A stretch of DNA of 48,451 bases from NCBI GenBank assembly GCA_009778485.1, contig WRJQ01000008.1:1-48451 (forward strand). Reading direction: 5' to 3'. Positions 19,268 through 28,694 of this stretch are shown here, piece after piece (the stretch's first letter is position 1; the number at the start of each line of letters is the position of its first letter). A program made the translations under genes and the position numbers. The stretch comes from Oscillospiraceae bacterium (GTDB lineage: Bacteria; Bacillota; Clostridia; Oscillospirales; Oscillospiraceae). Below the pieces are notes generated by a model. It worked only from the letters and a program-made list of their open reading frames with translations. It did not search any database and had not been told where the DNA came from.

Positions 19268-20583
19268 ACGCGATGGCGCGAGTTTTGTCCAAGGCTCCTA
19301 AACAAACACCCGGCATTGGAATAACGCCGCTTGACGAGTGGATCTCGGTAATCACAAAAGGCGACCTGCAAGAATACCAACTTGCAATGCTCAACGCGAC
19401 GCTTGAAACTGCTCAGAAAGGGCGATACTACGCGCAGCGCGGTTACCCCCGGGAGTTGCGGGAACTCTCGCAGCTCAGCAAACTCCCGACCATCGACGCG
19501 CAAACCATTCAAAGCATCGGAAGCGGGCTTATCTGCGCACCTCTGGGGGAAGTATCGCGGATAGTCACGCTCCGCACAAGCGGCTCGACAGGCAGCCCCA
19601 AGCGGCTCTTCTTCTCGGAAGAAGACCTCGAACTGACACTCGATTATTTCGCGAACGGACTCACGGCTGTAGCATGCCCCGGTGAAGCGATGATGATCCT
19701 GCTCCCCTGCGAGCGGCGCGGAGGAGTGGGCGACCTGATAGCGCGGGCGCTCGAAAGAATCCCTGTCAGACCGGTCCGCTTCGGCCCCATCGGCGACCTG
19801 CGGGAATGCGCCTCGGCCCTGAGCAAGGAAAGCGCCGCAGCGCTCGTAGGCGCGCCTGTGCAAATACTGGCGCTGGCGCGTTACTGCGAGGCGAAGAAGG
19901 TCGATACGAAAGTAAGAAGCGCGCTGCTTTGCACGGATAACGTCCCGGAAGCCGTGAAACACGAACTGGCAAGGATTTGGGACTGCGAAGTATACGAGCA
20001 TTACGGCTCTACTGAGATGGGACTCGGCGGCGCGATAGACTGCGACGCGCATTGCGGGCTGCACATCAGGGAGAACGACCTGCTCTTCGAGGTGGTGGAC
20101 GAGCAAGGAACGCCCGTGCCGGACGGCGTCTCCGGCGAGGTGGTATTCACGACGCTCACAAGGCGGGCTATGCCCCTCATCAGGTACAAGACAGGGGATG
20201 TATCCAGGATTGTCGAGGGCAGATGCGCGTGCGGCTCGGACCTCAAGCGGCTGGCTGCCACAGAAGGGCGGCTCGCAGGCACAGTGACAATGGCATGCGG
20301 CGCGCGCTTGAGCATAAGGGAGCTTGACGAAGCGCTGCTGGGCCTGAGAGCGGTTTGCGACTACGATATTACTACGGCGCCGGCGGACGACCATGTAGTC
20401 ATCGAAATCCACACGCAGCGCAGCATTGGAGATATACGCCCCGCGCCGGTAGCAGAGGCGCTCCGCAGCGCCTGCTTGCCGGAAAGTATAAAGGCAACCA
20501 TCAATGTGACCGTACTTCCCGACGCGCTCCCACGCCGCGAAGGGAAGAGGAAGATATTTTTACAGGAGGCGATTATATGCTGA
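19264..20583 (+). CDS. AMP-dependent CoA ligase/phenylacetate-CoA ligase-like, probably DVU_1553 family
   Basis: LRTSGSTGSPKRLFFSEEDL, YEHYGSTEMGLGGAIDC, RYKTGDVSRIV; possible internal start at 19273. Confidence 0.87.
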   Translation: MNAMARVLSKAPKQTPGIGITPLDEWISVITKGDLQEYQLAMLNATLETAQKGRYYAQRGYPRELRELSQLSKLPTIDAQTIQSIGSGLICAPLGEVSRIVTLRTSGSTGSPKRLFFSEEDLELTLDYFANGLTAVACPGEAMMILLPCERRGGVGDLIARALERIPVRPVRFGPIGDLRECASALSKESAAALVGAPVQILALARYCEAKKVDTKVRSALLCTDNVPEAVKHELARIWDCEVYEHYGSTEMGLGGAIDCDAHCGLHIRENDLLFEVVDEQGTPVPDGVSGEVVFTTLTRRAMPLIRYKTGDVSRIVEGRCACGSDLKRLAATEGRLAGTVTMACGARLSIRELDEALLGLRAVCDYDITTAPADDHVVIEIHTQRSIGDIRPAPVAEALRSACLPESIKATINVTVLPDALPRREGKRKIFLQEAIIC

Positions 20584-23411
20584 AAAGACTCATACTAACC
20601 TTGAACGGAGTCGAAAGGCCTGTCATCTGCGACCCGGAGAAAGACAGCCTCGCGACTGTAATCCGGAGAATGGGCCTAACAGGCACAAAAGTAGGCTGCG
20701 GCACCGGCGTGTGCGGAGCCTGCTCTCTCATTCTCAACGGAGACGTCATCCGTTCATGCACGCGCAGGATGAAAAACGTTCCCGAGTTCAGCGAGATCAC
20801 GACTATCGAAGGCATTGGCACACCGCAGAACCTGCACCCGCTGCAGCAGGCGTGGATAACCTACGGCGGCGTCCAGTGCGGATTCTGCACGCCGGGATTC
20901 ATCGTTTCGGCGTACGGCCTGCTCCAGAGCAACAGCAACCCTACGCGCGACGAAGTGCGCGACTGGTTCCAAAAGCACCGCAACGTCTGCCGCTGCACAG
21001 GGTACAAGCCTCTGGTCGACGCGGTGATGGCGGGCGCCAAGGTCATGCGCGGCGAAGCGACCATGGACGAAATCACATTTAAAGACCCGGAAACCGGCGA
21101 GTACTACGGCTCGGAGCTTCCGCGCCCGGCAGCGCTGGCCAAGGTCTGCGGCCTCGCGGACTACGGCGACGACATAAAGCACCAAATGCCGGAAGGCACG
21201 GCTCACCTCGCTGTCGTCCTGGCCGATGTGCATCACGCTAAAATAATCAGCATCGACACGTCAGAAGCGGAGAAAATGCCGGGCGTCATAAAGGTGATGA
21301 CGGCAAAAGACGTCAAGGGCACGAACAGCCTGCCCGTCCCGCAGATCATACCTCGCATGAAAGCAAACGGCATGCTGAACTTCCCCGTCATCTGCGGCGA
21401 CACGGTCAACCGCAGGGGCGACGTCGTAGCGCTCGTCGCTGCGGACTCGGAAGAGCACGCGCGCGCGGCCGCCAAAGCGGTCAAGAAGAACTTCGAGCTG
21501 CTGCCGGCGTACATGACCTTCCCGGAAGCCGTCGCGCCCAACGCCATCCAGTTGCAGGAGGAACTCCCGAACTTCTACATGGAACTCCCGCTGCTCAAAG
21601 GCGCCGACACCGAGGAGATATTCGACGACGCCGCGTTTGTCGTCGAAGGCAGCTTCCACTCGCAGCATGAACCGCACCTGCCGATTGAGCCCGACGTCGT
21701 CCAGGCATACTACGAGGAGGACGGGACTCTTACAATCCAGTGCAAAGCCCAGTCCCTGCACGATTCGCTGGGCGAGGTCTCCGCAGCCACAGGCGTCCCG
21801 GCCGACAAGCTGCGGCTGATACTCAATCCGGTTGGCGGCTCGTTCGGCTACTCGATAGCATCAAACACATACTCGCTCGCCGCGACAGCCGTGCAGAACC
21901 TCGGCGTCCCGTGCACGATGACGCTCAGCTACGACGAGTTCAGCCACACGACCGGCAAGCGCGGCGCGACCTTCTCGAACGGCCGCCTCGCCTGCGACGC
22001 CGAAGGCAAGATTGCCGGCATCGAGTATGACGTCGCGCTCGACCACGGCGCGTATACAGTCGTCGCGAGCATACTGCTGTCCAACCTCGTATCAGTCCCG
22101 TTTTACGGGTATAACGTCCCGAATATAAAAGCCCTGGCACGCGCCGGTATGTCGAACAACGGCTTCCAGGTCGCGTACAGAGGCTTCGGCGCTCCGCAAA
22201 TCTCGACGATGTCCGAAGCGCTCATCGACATGGCTGCGGAAAAGGCTGGGATCGACGCATGGGAGTTCCGTTACAACAACCTGGCGAAAACGGGCGAGAC
22301 GACTATCAACAGCAGGCCATATAAAGATTACAACGTCTACCCCGCGCTTATGCAAATGATTAAGCCACACTACGACAAGTTCAAAGCCGAAGCCGAAGCC
22401 GCGAAGAAAGAAGGGCGCAGCGTTGGCGTAGGCCTGAGCCTCGGCGGATTCCTTTGCACGACAGGCAAGTTCGACGTCGCAGAGGTCGAGCTCGAGCTGA
22501 ACCCCGACGGGACTGTCACCCACTACAACACCTGGCAGGACGTCGGGCAAGGCGGCGACATAGGCACCCTGACGCACACGCTGAAAGCCCTTGCGCCGCT
22601 GGGACTCACCCCGAAGCAGGTCAAGCTCGTGCGTGACGATACGGGAGTCGCCCCGAGGACCGGGCTCTCCGCAGCCAGCCGCTCGCACTACATGGCCGGC
22701 AACGCGACTATTGACGCCGCGAACAAACTGATGGACGCCATGCGCAAGCCGGACGGCAGCTTCAGGACTCATGCCGAGATGGTAAGCGAAGGCATTGCCA
22801 CAAGGTATCTCGGCCATTACGACCAGATGGGCCGCGAGGACGTCGACATGGGGCTCAACCCGAACACGGGCGAGGGTGAGCACATTGCCGAGTTCATGTA
22901 TGTGGTGAACCTCGCGCTGACGGAAGTTGACACGGCGACTGGCAAAGCGACTGTGCTCAAGTACAAAGCCGCGGCGGACGTCGGCGTCGTCGGAAACAAA
23001 CTTGCCGTCGACGGGCAGGCTTACGGCGGCTTGTCGCACAGCATCGGTTTCGCGCTCAGCGAGATTTACAACGCCGAAGATAAGCACGGCAACATCGCCG
23101 GCTGCGGTATCCCGACTATCGACATGATCCCGGACGACTTTGAGATCATGTACAACGAAACGCCGCGCGAACACGGCCCGCATGGCTCCTGCGGCTGCTC
23201 GGAAGACTTCCAGAGCTGCGGCCATGTCGCTGTCATCAACTCGATCAACAACGCTTGCGGCGTACGCGTATACGACCTTCCGGCGACCCCGGAGAAAATC
23301 AAAGCGGGGCTGGAGAAGGTGCAGCGCGGAGAGGATCAGACTCCCCCCAAGTACTACCTCGGCACAGACTTCGAGGACGAGCTGGAACTCATCAAGAACA
23401 ACCCGCTATAG
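20577..23411 (+). CDS. Molybdopterin-dependent aldehyde oxidoreductase (xanthine oxidase family) with N-terminal [2Fe-2S] domains
   Basis: CGTGVCGACSLILNG, CGFCTPGFIVSAYGLL, CRCTGYKPLV, and Moco domains; start trimmed to ATG 20577, overlapping the ligase stop. Confidence 0.94.
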   Translation: MLKRLILTLNGVERPVICDPEKDSLATVIRRMGLTGTKVGCGTGVCGACSLILNGDVIRSCTRRMKNVPEFSEITTIEGIGTPQNLHPLQQAWITYGGVQCGFCTPGFIVSAYGLLQSNSNPTRDEVRDWFQKHRNVCRCTGYKPLVDAVMAGAKVMRGEATMDEITFKDPETGEYYGSELPRPAALAKVCGLADYGDDIKHQMPEGTAHLAVVLADVHHAKIISIDTSEAEKMPGVIKVMTAKDVKGTNSLPVPQIIPRMKANGMLNFPVICGDTVNRRGDVVALVAADSEEHARAAAKAVKKNFELLPAYMTFPEAVAPNAIQLQEELPNFYMELPLLKGADTEEIFDDAAFVVEGSFHSQHEPHLPIEPDVVQAYYEEDGTLTIQCKAQSLHDSLGEVSAATGVPADKLRLILNPVGGSFGYSIASNTYSLAATAVQNLGVPCTMTLSYDEFSHTTGKRGATFSNGRLACDAEGKIAGIEYDVALDHGAYTVVASILLSNLVSVPFYGYNVPNIKALARAGMSNNGFQVAYRGFGAPQISTMSEALIDMAAEKAGIDAWEFRYNNLAKTGETTINSRPYKDYNVYPALMQMIKPHYDKFKAEAEAAKKEGRSVGVGLSLGGFLCTTGKFDVAEVELELNPDGTVTHYNTWQDVGQGGDIGTLTHTLKALAPLGLTPKQVKLVRDDTGVAPRTGLSAASRSHYMAGNATIDAANKLMDAMRKPDGSFRTHAEMVSEGIATRYLGHYDQMGREDVDMGLNPNTGEGEHIAEFMYVVNLALTEVDTATGKATVLKYKAAADVGVVGNKLAVDGQAYGGLSHSIGFALSEIYNAEDKHGNIAGCGIPTIDMIPDDFEIMYNETPREHGPHGSCGCSEDFQSCGHVAVINSINNACGVRVYDLPATPEKIKAGLEKVQRGEDQTPPKYYLGTDFEDELELIKNNPL

Positions 23412-23413
23412 AT

Positions 23414-23457
23414 AGTTAGTAGTTAGGAGTTAGTAGTTACTACAACTCCTAACTACT
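23414..23457. repeat. Heptamer-type (AACTCCT/AACTACT) inverted repeat
   Basis: agtagttaggagtt (23418..23431) and aactcctaactact (23444..23457) are a perfect 14-bp inverted repeat. Confidence 0.8.
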
Positions 23458-23475
23458 GCAAAGTTGGAGCGAACC

Positions 23476-25902
23476 ATGGAACTGGAAAACTTCACCGTAC
23501 TCACCGAAAAATGCCATAAGGGGAAACCTGCCTCATGCACATGGGCGTGCCCGTTCAACCTGGACGTGCGCGCCCTCGTTGAAAAGGCGGAAAAAGGGAA
23601 ATGGCAAGCAGCATATAAAGCATACCGCACCGCTGTTATGTTCCCCGCAATCGTATCCGCCCTGTGCAGCGAAAAGTGCAAAGAACACTGCCAACGAGCA
23701 CAGACCGGCGACGGCGCGATCGACGTCCGGCGCATCGAAGAAGCCTGCGTCGCAAACGCAAAAAACCGCAAACCCGACGCATACGCGCTCCCGCCGAAAA
23801 ACGAGAAAATCGCCATAATAGGAGCGGGAATCGCAGGCCTGTCATGCGCGCTCAGCCTCGCGCAAAAAAAGTACGAGGTAACTGTATTTGAGAAAGAAAG
23901 CGGCTGGGGAGGCGCGCTACGCGGCCATGAGAGCTTCGAGAGCTTCGACGAAGATATAGCTCTTCAGTTTTCTGCCGTTGAAGCACGATTCGAATTTGGC
24001 GCAGAGCTCGGCACGCCAAGCGAGCTGCGCATACCAAACGGATCCGGCACGCCAAGCGAGCTACACTCGCCAAGCGAGCACCGCTCGCTTTCCCTACCGC
24101 AAGGATTCGACGCCATATACATAGCAACCGGCGAAAACGGCGAAGACTTCGGGCTGCTCGAGACCTTCGATGAGAACCTGCTGACGACCGCCCATCCGGG
24201 GGTGTTCCTCGGCGGGGCGCTGACGGGTGCAAACGCTATGCAAGGCATTGTGCAAGGGATCAAAGCCTCGAAAATCATCGAAGCATACGTTCAAACCGGC
24301 AAACCTCTCGAAGAGTTCACAGAAAAAGAAGCATCCCCGCGATACCTTCAGCATAAAGATGCTGAACACGCTACGCCGATAGTACCGGCATCCGGAGACA
24401 GGTACACCGAGGAGGAAGCGAAGGCGGAAGCGGCAAGGTGCTTCAAATGCGACTGCAACGAATGCATGGAAGCCTGCGAAATGCTTGGCACGTTCCGCAA
24501 GACACCCGAAAAAATAGCGATCGAAGCCTACACGGACTTGAAAGCCACTCCGCCGTACTCCACGCACACTCTCACTCGCCAGGCTTACTCCTGCAATATG
24601 TGCGGGCGATGCAAAGCAGTCTGCCCGGAAGGGATCGACATAGGCGAGATACTAAGGATGTCGCGCGAAGCCAGGCTGGAGTCAGGCGCCTATCCGGAGG
24701 CTATGCACGATTTCTGGCTGCGCGAAATGGATATATCTACAGGAGAAGCTTCGTTTTACACCGCTCCGAACAGCAAGGCCGACTGCCGTTACGTCTTTTT
24801 CCCCGGGTGCAAGCTAGGCGCCTCGAATCCCGCCCACGTACTGCTGTCATACGACTTCTTGCTGGAGAAATATGACGCAGGTATATTTGCCCACTGCTGC
24901 GGCGCCCCTGCGTACTGGGCAGGCGATAAGGAAAGAGCCGAGAGAAACACAGCGGTGATAATCGAAACATGGAAAGCGCTCGGAGAACCAATATTCGTCT
25001 TTGCTTGCGCAGCCTGCATGAATGCCTTTGAAGCCTTGCAGCCCGAAATTTCGAGGATATCCCTCTACGAACTCATGGCAGCAGACGGAATCGACGCAAG
25101 CGAGACCGGCGCAGGCTGGACCGACGCAAGCGGGACCGGCGCAGACGAGACCGGCGCAAGCGGGACCGGCGCAGACGGGACCGACGAAAGCAGGATCAGC
25201 TCCGGCAGGACCGGCGCAGAACCGGCTGAGGGCGAGTACAATGTCTTCGCCCCTTGCAACTCACGCGGCAACGACGAGATGGAAACTGCCGTGCGGCGCC
25301 TCGCAGCCCGGGCAGGCGCGCGCGTCGTCGAACTCCCCGAAAAGAACCTGTGCTGCGGCAGCGGAGGGCACATGCGCGCCGCTAACCCCGGACTTTACGA
25401 CAAAATCACAGGGAAGCGGGCGGCGATGGGCGACCTGCCGTATATAGCCTACTGCGCTAACTGCAAAGAAGTGTTCGGTGCTCGGGGCAAAGAATGCACG
25501 CACATATTAGACATTGTATTCAACCTTCCGCAAAGTCGGGTTCCTGCGATACACGAGAAGAGGGAAAACGCAATATACGTCAAGAGGGAACTGATGAAAA
25601 AGATACAAGGAGCGGACTACGCTCCCGATCAACGCGAATGGGAAAGCATTGAAATCATCGCATCTGAAGACCTGCTCGCAGAAATCGACAGGAAGCTCAT
25701 CTCGCTTGACGACGTCAAGGAAGCGATATGGCTTGCCGAAACGACAGGCGACAAACTTGTCGACGAGGAAAGCGGCGCCTGCAGGTGCAGCATGGAAAAA
25801 CCGGTAATAACGTATTGGGTGAGCTATAAAGTGGCGGGCGGCGCGTATGAACTGATCGACGCGTACTACCACAGGATGAAGTTCAGCAGGGAAGGTGTTT
25901 GA
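23476..25902 (+). CDS. NAD(P)-binding / dicluster Fe-S / CCG-domain oxidoreductase of the aldehyde oxidoreductase cluster
   Basis: GltD-like N-terminus (CTWACPFNLDVRALV), Rossmann IAIIGAGIAGLSCALSLAQ, CNMCGRCKAVCPEGIDIGE, CCGAPAYWAGDKERAERN, LCCGSGGHMRAANPGLYDK. Alternative start 23464. Confidence 0.82.
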   Translation: MELENFTVLTEKCHKGKPASCTWACPFNLDVRALVEKAEKGKWQAAYKAYRTAVMFPAIVSALCSEKCKEHCQRAQTGDGAIDVRRIEEACVANAKNRKPDAYALPPKNEKIAIIGAGIAGLSCALSLAQKKYEVTVFEKESGWGGALRGHESFESFDEDIALQFSAVEARFEFGAELGTPSELRIPNGSGTPSELHSPSEHRSLSLPQGFDAIYIATGENGEDFGLLETFDENLLTTAHPGVFLGGALTGANAMQGIVQGIKASKIIEAYVQTGKPLEEFTEKEASPRYLQHKDAEHATPIVPASGDRYTEEEAKAEAARCFKCDCNECMEACEMLGTFRKTPEKIAIEAYTDLKATPPYSTHTLTRQAYSCNMCGRCKAVCPEGIDIGEILRMSREARLESGAYPEAMHDFWLREMDISTGEASFYTAPNSKADCRYVFFPGCKLGASNPAHVLLSYDFLLEKYDAGIFAHCCGAPAYWAGDKERAERNTAVIIETWKALGEPIFVFACAACMNAFEALQPEISRISLYELMAADGIDASETGAGWTDASGTGADETGASGTGADGTDESRISSGRTGAEPAEGEYNVFAPCNSRGNDEMETAVRRLAARAGARVVELPEKNLCCGSGGHMRAANPGLYDKITGKRAAMGDLPYIAYCANCKEVFGARGKECTHILDIVFNLPQSRVPAIHEKRENAIYVKRELMKKIQGADYAPDQREWESIEIIASEDLLAEIDRKLISLDDVKEAIWLAETTGDKLVDEESGACRCSMEKPVITYWVSYKVAGGAYELIDAYYHRMKFSREGV
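25090..25220 (+). repeat. In-frame imperfect tandem repeat inside the 23476 CDS
   Basis: Units around GACGCAAGCGGGACCGGCGCA encode DASETGAGWTDASGTGADETGASGTGADGTDESRISSGRTGA. Confidence 0.85.
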
Positions 25903-26087
25903 AAAATATGTGGAAGTGTAACGCCTGCAATGAACCGCTCGTCGTTATGAAAACGCAGTTTTCGTATATGGACCGCTCTTTCACCCACGAAGTCGAAAGA
26001 TGCCCGAAATGCGGCAAAGTGAACATACCGCTCGAACTGGCAGAGGGCAGGATGGCCGAAGTCGAAGAGCAGCTCGAGGACAAGTGA
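25899..26087 (+). CDS. Small two-CxxC redox/zinc-ribbon protein, DVU_1557-like
   Basis: WKCNACNEPLVVMKTQFSYMDRSFTHEVERCPKCGKVNIPLELAEGRMAEVEEQLEDK. Confidence 0.8.
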   Translation: MKNMWKCNACNEPLVVMKTQFSYMDRSFTHEVERCPKCGKVNIPLELAEGRMAEVEEQLEDK

Positions 26088-26102
26088 AGGTTCACATCGT
26101 CA

Positions 26103-27512
26103 TTGCGGCCTAGGATGCGGGGACCCGCAATCCCCCCCATAGAGGTAGAACAGCCGAAAATGAAAATAGCAGTGACGCCGCAACAGAAAGCGCAGCGCGT
26201 AAGAAAGACGCTGAGCGTCTGCCCGGTGTGCCTGAAGAGGATTGACGCCGAAGTAGTAAAACGCGGCGACGACTACTACATAGAAAAACGCTGCCCGGAC
26301 CATGGCAGGTTCCGGGCGGTAGTTTGGCGCGGAGACGCCCCCTCCTACGAAGAATGGGGAGCGGGCTACGCGCCCCCGGCAGCAGACAAGAACAGTTTGC
26401 CGGCCTGCCCCGATGGATGCGGGCTGTGCGAAGGACACCTTCAAAAAACCTGCTGCGCCCTTGTCGAAGTGACAACACGCTGCGACCTGGGCTGCCCCGT
26501 TTGCTTCGCGCAGAGCGGAAGCTGCGAAGAAGGCGGCGAAGACCCGACCATCACCGAACTGCGCGATATTTTCAACAGACTCGCAACTGCAGGCAATACG
26601 TTCGTCCAGCTTTCCGGCGGTGAGCCGACGATAAGAGACGACCTGCCGGAAATCATAGCAGCGGCTAAAGAAGCCGGCTGCGAAACGATACAACTCAACA
26701 CGAACGGCATACGCCTCGGCAGGGACCCGCAGTACGCCGGGGAGCTGCGCGAAGCGGGGCTGTCATTCGTGTTCATGCAGTTTGACGGCACTGAGGACGG
26801 CATATACGAAAAGCTGCGCGGAAGGCCGCTGCTGGACGTAAAGAAAGCAGCCATAGCCAACTGCTCCCGCGCACTGCTTGGAGTGACGCTCGTACCGACG
26901 CTCGTACCGGGGGTAAACAGCCATAACATCGGAGAAATCATCAGCTTCGCCATAGCCGGCTCGCCCGCTGTGAGGGGCGTGCATTTTCAGCCGATAAGCT
27001 ACTTCGGGCGATACCCGCGCAGCGAAGGGGAACCCGGGAGAATTACGCTGCCCGAGCTCCTACGCGACATTGAGTTCCAAACAAAAGGGAAACTGAAAGT
27101 CAAAGACTTCGCGCCGTCGAGCTGCGACCATCCATACTGCGGTTTCCACGGCGACTTCGCGATCCTGCCGAACGACATGATACTGAGACTGACGAAAAAA
27201 AACGCCTCCTGCTGCCCGCCGACAGGGGACGAGCACCTGAAGAACAGGCGCTTCGTCTCGCGCAGGTGGAACAGGGAAAGCGCAACCGAAGAGATTGGCG
27301 CAACCGGAGCGGAAAGCGAGCCCGACATGAATGACATGGGCGCATTCCTGAGCAGGATAAAGTCGCACGGGTTCACGATAACCGCGATGGCGTTCCAGGA
27401 CGCGTACACACTCGACATAGAAAGGCTGCGCAGATGCAGCCTGCATGTCATCAAAGACGGAAAAACGCTGCCATTTTGCTCCGCGTACCTGACAGCGCTG
27501 CCGTATAATTAG
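26103..27512 (+). CDS. Radical SAM protein, TrsS-like (Cys form)
   Basis: CPVCLKRIDAEVVKRGDDYYIEKRCPDHGRF, CDLGCPVCFAQSG radical SAM cluster motif, QLSGGEPTIRDDLPEII. Start uncertain (26103, 26115 or 26160). Confidence 0.83.
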   Translation: MRPRMRGPAIPPIEVEQPKMKIAVTPQQKAQRVRKTLSVCPVCLKRIDAEVVKRGDDYYIEKRCPDHGRFRAVVWRGDAPSYEEWGAGYAPPAADKNSLPACPDGCGLCEGHLQKTCCALVEVTTRCDLGCPVCFAQSGSCEEGGEDPTITELRDIFNRLATAGNTFVQLSGGEPTIRDDLPEIIAAAKEAGCETIQLNTNGIRLGRDPQYAGELREAGLSFVFMQFDGTEDGIYEKLRGRPLLDVKKAAIANCSRALLGVTLVPTLVPGVNSHNIGEIISFAIAGSPAVRGVHFQPISYFGRYPRSEGEPGRITLPELLRDIEFQTKGKLKVKDFAPSSCDHPYCGFHGDFAILPNDMILRLTKKNASCCPPTGDEHLKNRRFVSRRWNRESATEEIGATGAESEPDMNDMGAFLSRIKSHGFTITAMAFQDAYTLDIERLRRCSLHVIKDGKTLPFCSAYLTALPYN

Positions 27513-27523
27513 CAATTCAGCAA

Positions 27524-27563
27524 CTGTTCAGGTACCGCCTGGAGGTAGTGGGTACCTGAACAG
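27524..27563 (+). repeat. GGTACC-palindrome family copy E
   Basis: ctgttcaggtaccgcctggaggtagtgggtacctgaacag. Confidence 0.85.
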
Positions 27564-27572
27564 ACCCACAAT

Positions 27573-28694
27573 TCACTTCTTCCTGCGCCGCTTGCCGTTC
27601 CCGGCTGCGGGCTCCTCGCCCGTCAAAGCCGCATACTGGCGGAGCAGGTCTTTTTGCGCGTCGGACAACACCTTAGGCACCTCGACATTCACAGTGATAT
27701 ACTGATCGCCCCTGCCGCCGCCGCGCAGGTTTTGAATACCCTTACCGCGCAAGCGGAAGACAGTACCCGTCTGCGTACCGCCCGGAATGGTGTACTTGAC
27801 CTTGCCGTCCAGCGTGTCGACCTCGACCTCGTCGCCGAGAGCAGCCTGGACGAACGAAATCGGCATCTGCAGCAGCACCGCGTTACCCTCGCGCTCATAC
27901 TTCGCGTGGGGCAAGACAGAAACAGTAACAAAAAGATCGCCCGGCTCGCCGCCGTTGACGCCTGCGTTGCCTTGCCCGCGCATGGAAATAGTCTGCCCGT
28001 CGTCAATGCCGGCGGGTATGTTTACATTAATGGTCTTGTTGCGCCTCACAAGCCCAAGCCCGCGGCACTTCTCGCAAGGCTGATGGATGATCTTGCCCCG
28101 CCCGCCGCACTTGGGACAGTCGCTGGTGCTCTGCATGACTCCGAAAGGCGTGCGCTGCTGAGTCGTCACGGTACCCCTGCCGTTGCAGTCCGTGCACTTC
28201 TCCGCAGTCGTGCCCTCCTTGCAACCCGTGCCGGCGCAGTCCGCGCACATCTCCACGCGCGATACCGGGACTTCCTTGTCGCAGCCGAAAGCCGCCTCTT
28301 CAAAACTGACAGTCGCGGCCGCGCGCACGCGTTCGCCCTTCCTCGGGGCGTTCTTGTTCCGGCTCGCGCCACCGCCGCCACCGCCGCCGAATATCGAGCT
28401 GAAAATATCCCCGAGGTCGAAGTCCATGCCTCCGAAGCCCCCGAAGCCGCCGGGGTTGAAGTTCGGATCGACCCCCGCATGCCCGAACTGGTCGTACCGG
28501 GACTTCTTCTCGGGGTCGGACAGCACCTCGTAAGCCTCGTTGACTTCCTTAAAACGCGCTTCGGCGCCCTTATTGCCCGGATTGACGTCCGGGTGATACT
28601 TTTTCGCCTGCTGGCGGAACGCCTTTTTAATCTCGTCGTCCGAAGCGCTGTTACTGAGCCCCAGCGACTCGTAGTAATCTTTCTTGTCAGGCAT
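27573..28694 (-). CDS. dnaJ: Chaperone protein DnaJ
   Basis: J domain with [29 protein letters not shown] region, CxxCxGxG zinc fingers. Confidence 0.97.
   Translation of the reverse strand: MPDKKDYYESLGLSNSASDDEIKKAFRQQAKKYHPDVNPGNKGAEARFKEVNEAYEVLSDPEKKSRYDQFGHAGVDPNFNPGGFGGFGGMDFDLGDIFSSIFGGGGGGGASRNKNAPRKGERVRAAATVSFEEAAFGCDKEVPVSRVEMCADCAGTGCKEGTTAEKCTDCNGRGTVTTQQRTPFGVMQSTSDCPKCGGRGKIIHQPCEKCRGLGLVRRNKTINVNIPAGIDDGQTISMRGQGNAGVNGGEPGDLFVTVSVLPHAKYEREGNAVLLQMPISFVQAALGDEVEVDTLDGKVKYTIPGGTQTGTVFRLRGKGIQNLRGGGRGDQYITVNVEVPKVLSDAQKDLLRQYAALTGEEPAAGNGKRRRKK

Noticed and set aside
19243-20412. 389-aa minus-strand ORF
   Set aside because: Antisense to the CoA ligase.
22092-23225. 377-aa minus-strand ORF
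   Set aside because: Antisense to the aldehyde oxidoreductase Moco domain.
25090-25220. CRISPR-like repeat array
   Set aside because: Repeats are contiguous, in-frame and coding, with no unique spacers. No CRISPR array or cas gene was seen anywhere in the window.
26103-27512. Selenocysteine in the TrsS-like radical SAM protein
   Set aside because: Some members of this family are said to be selenoproteins, but this ORF is continuous with cysteines at the motif and shows no in-frame TGA.
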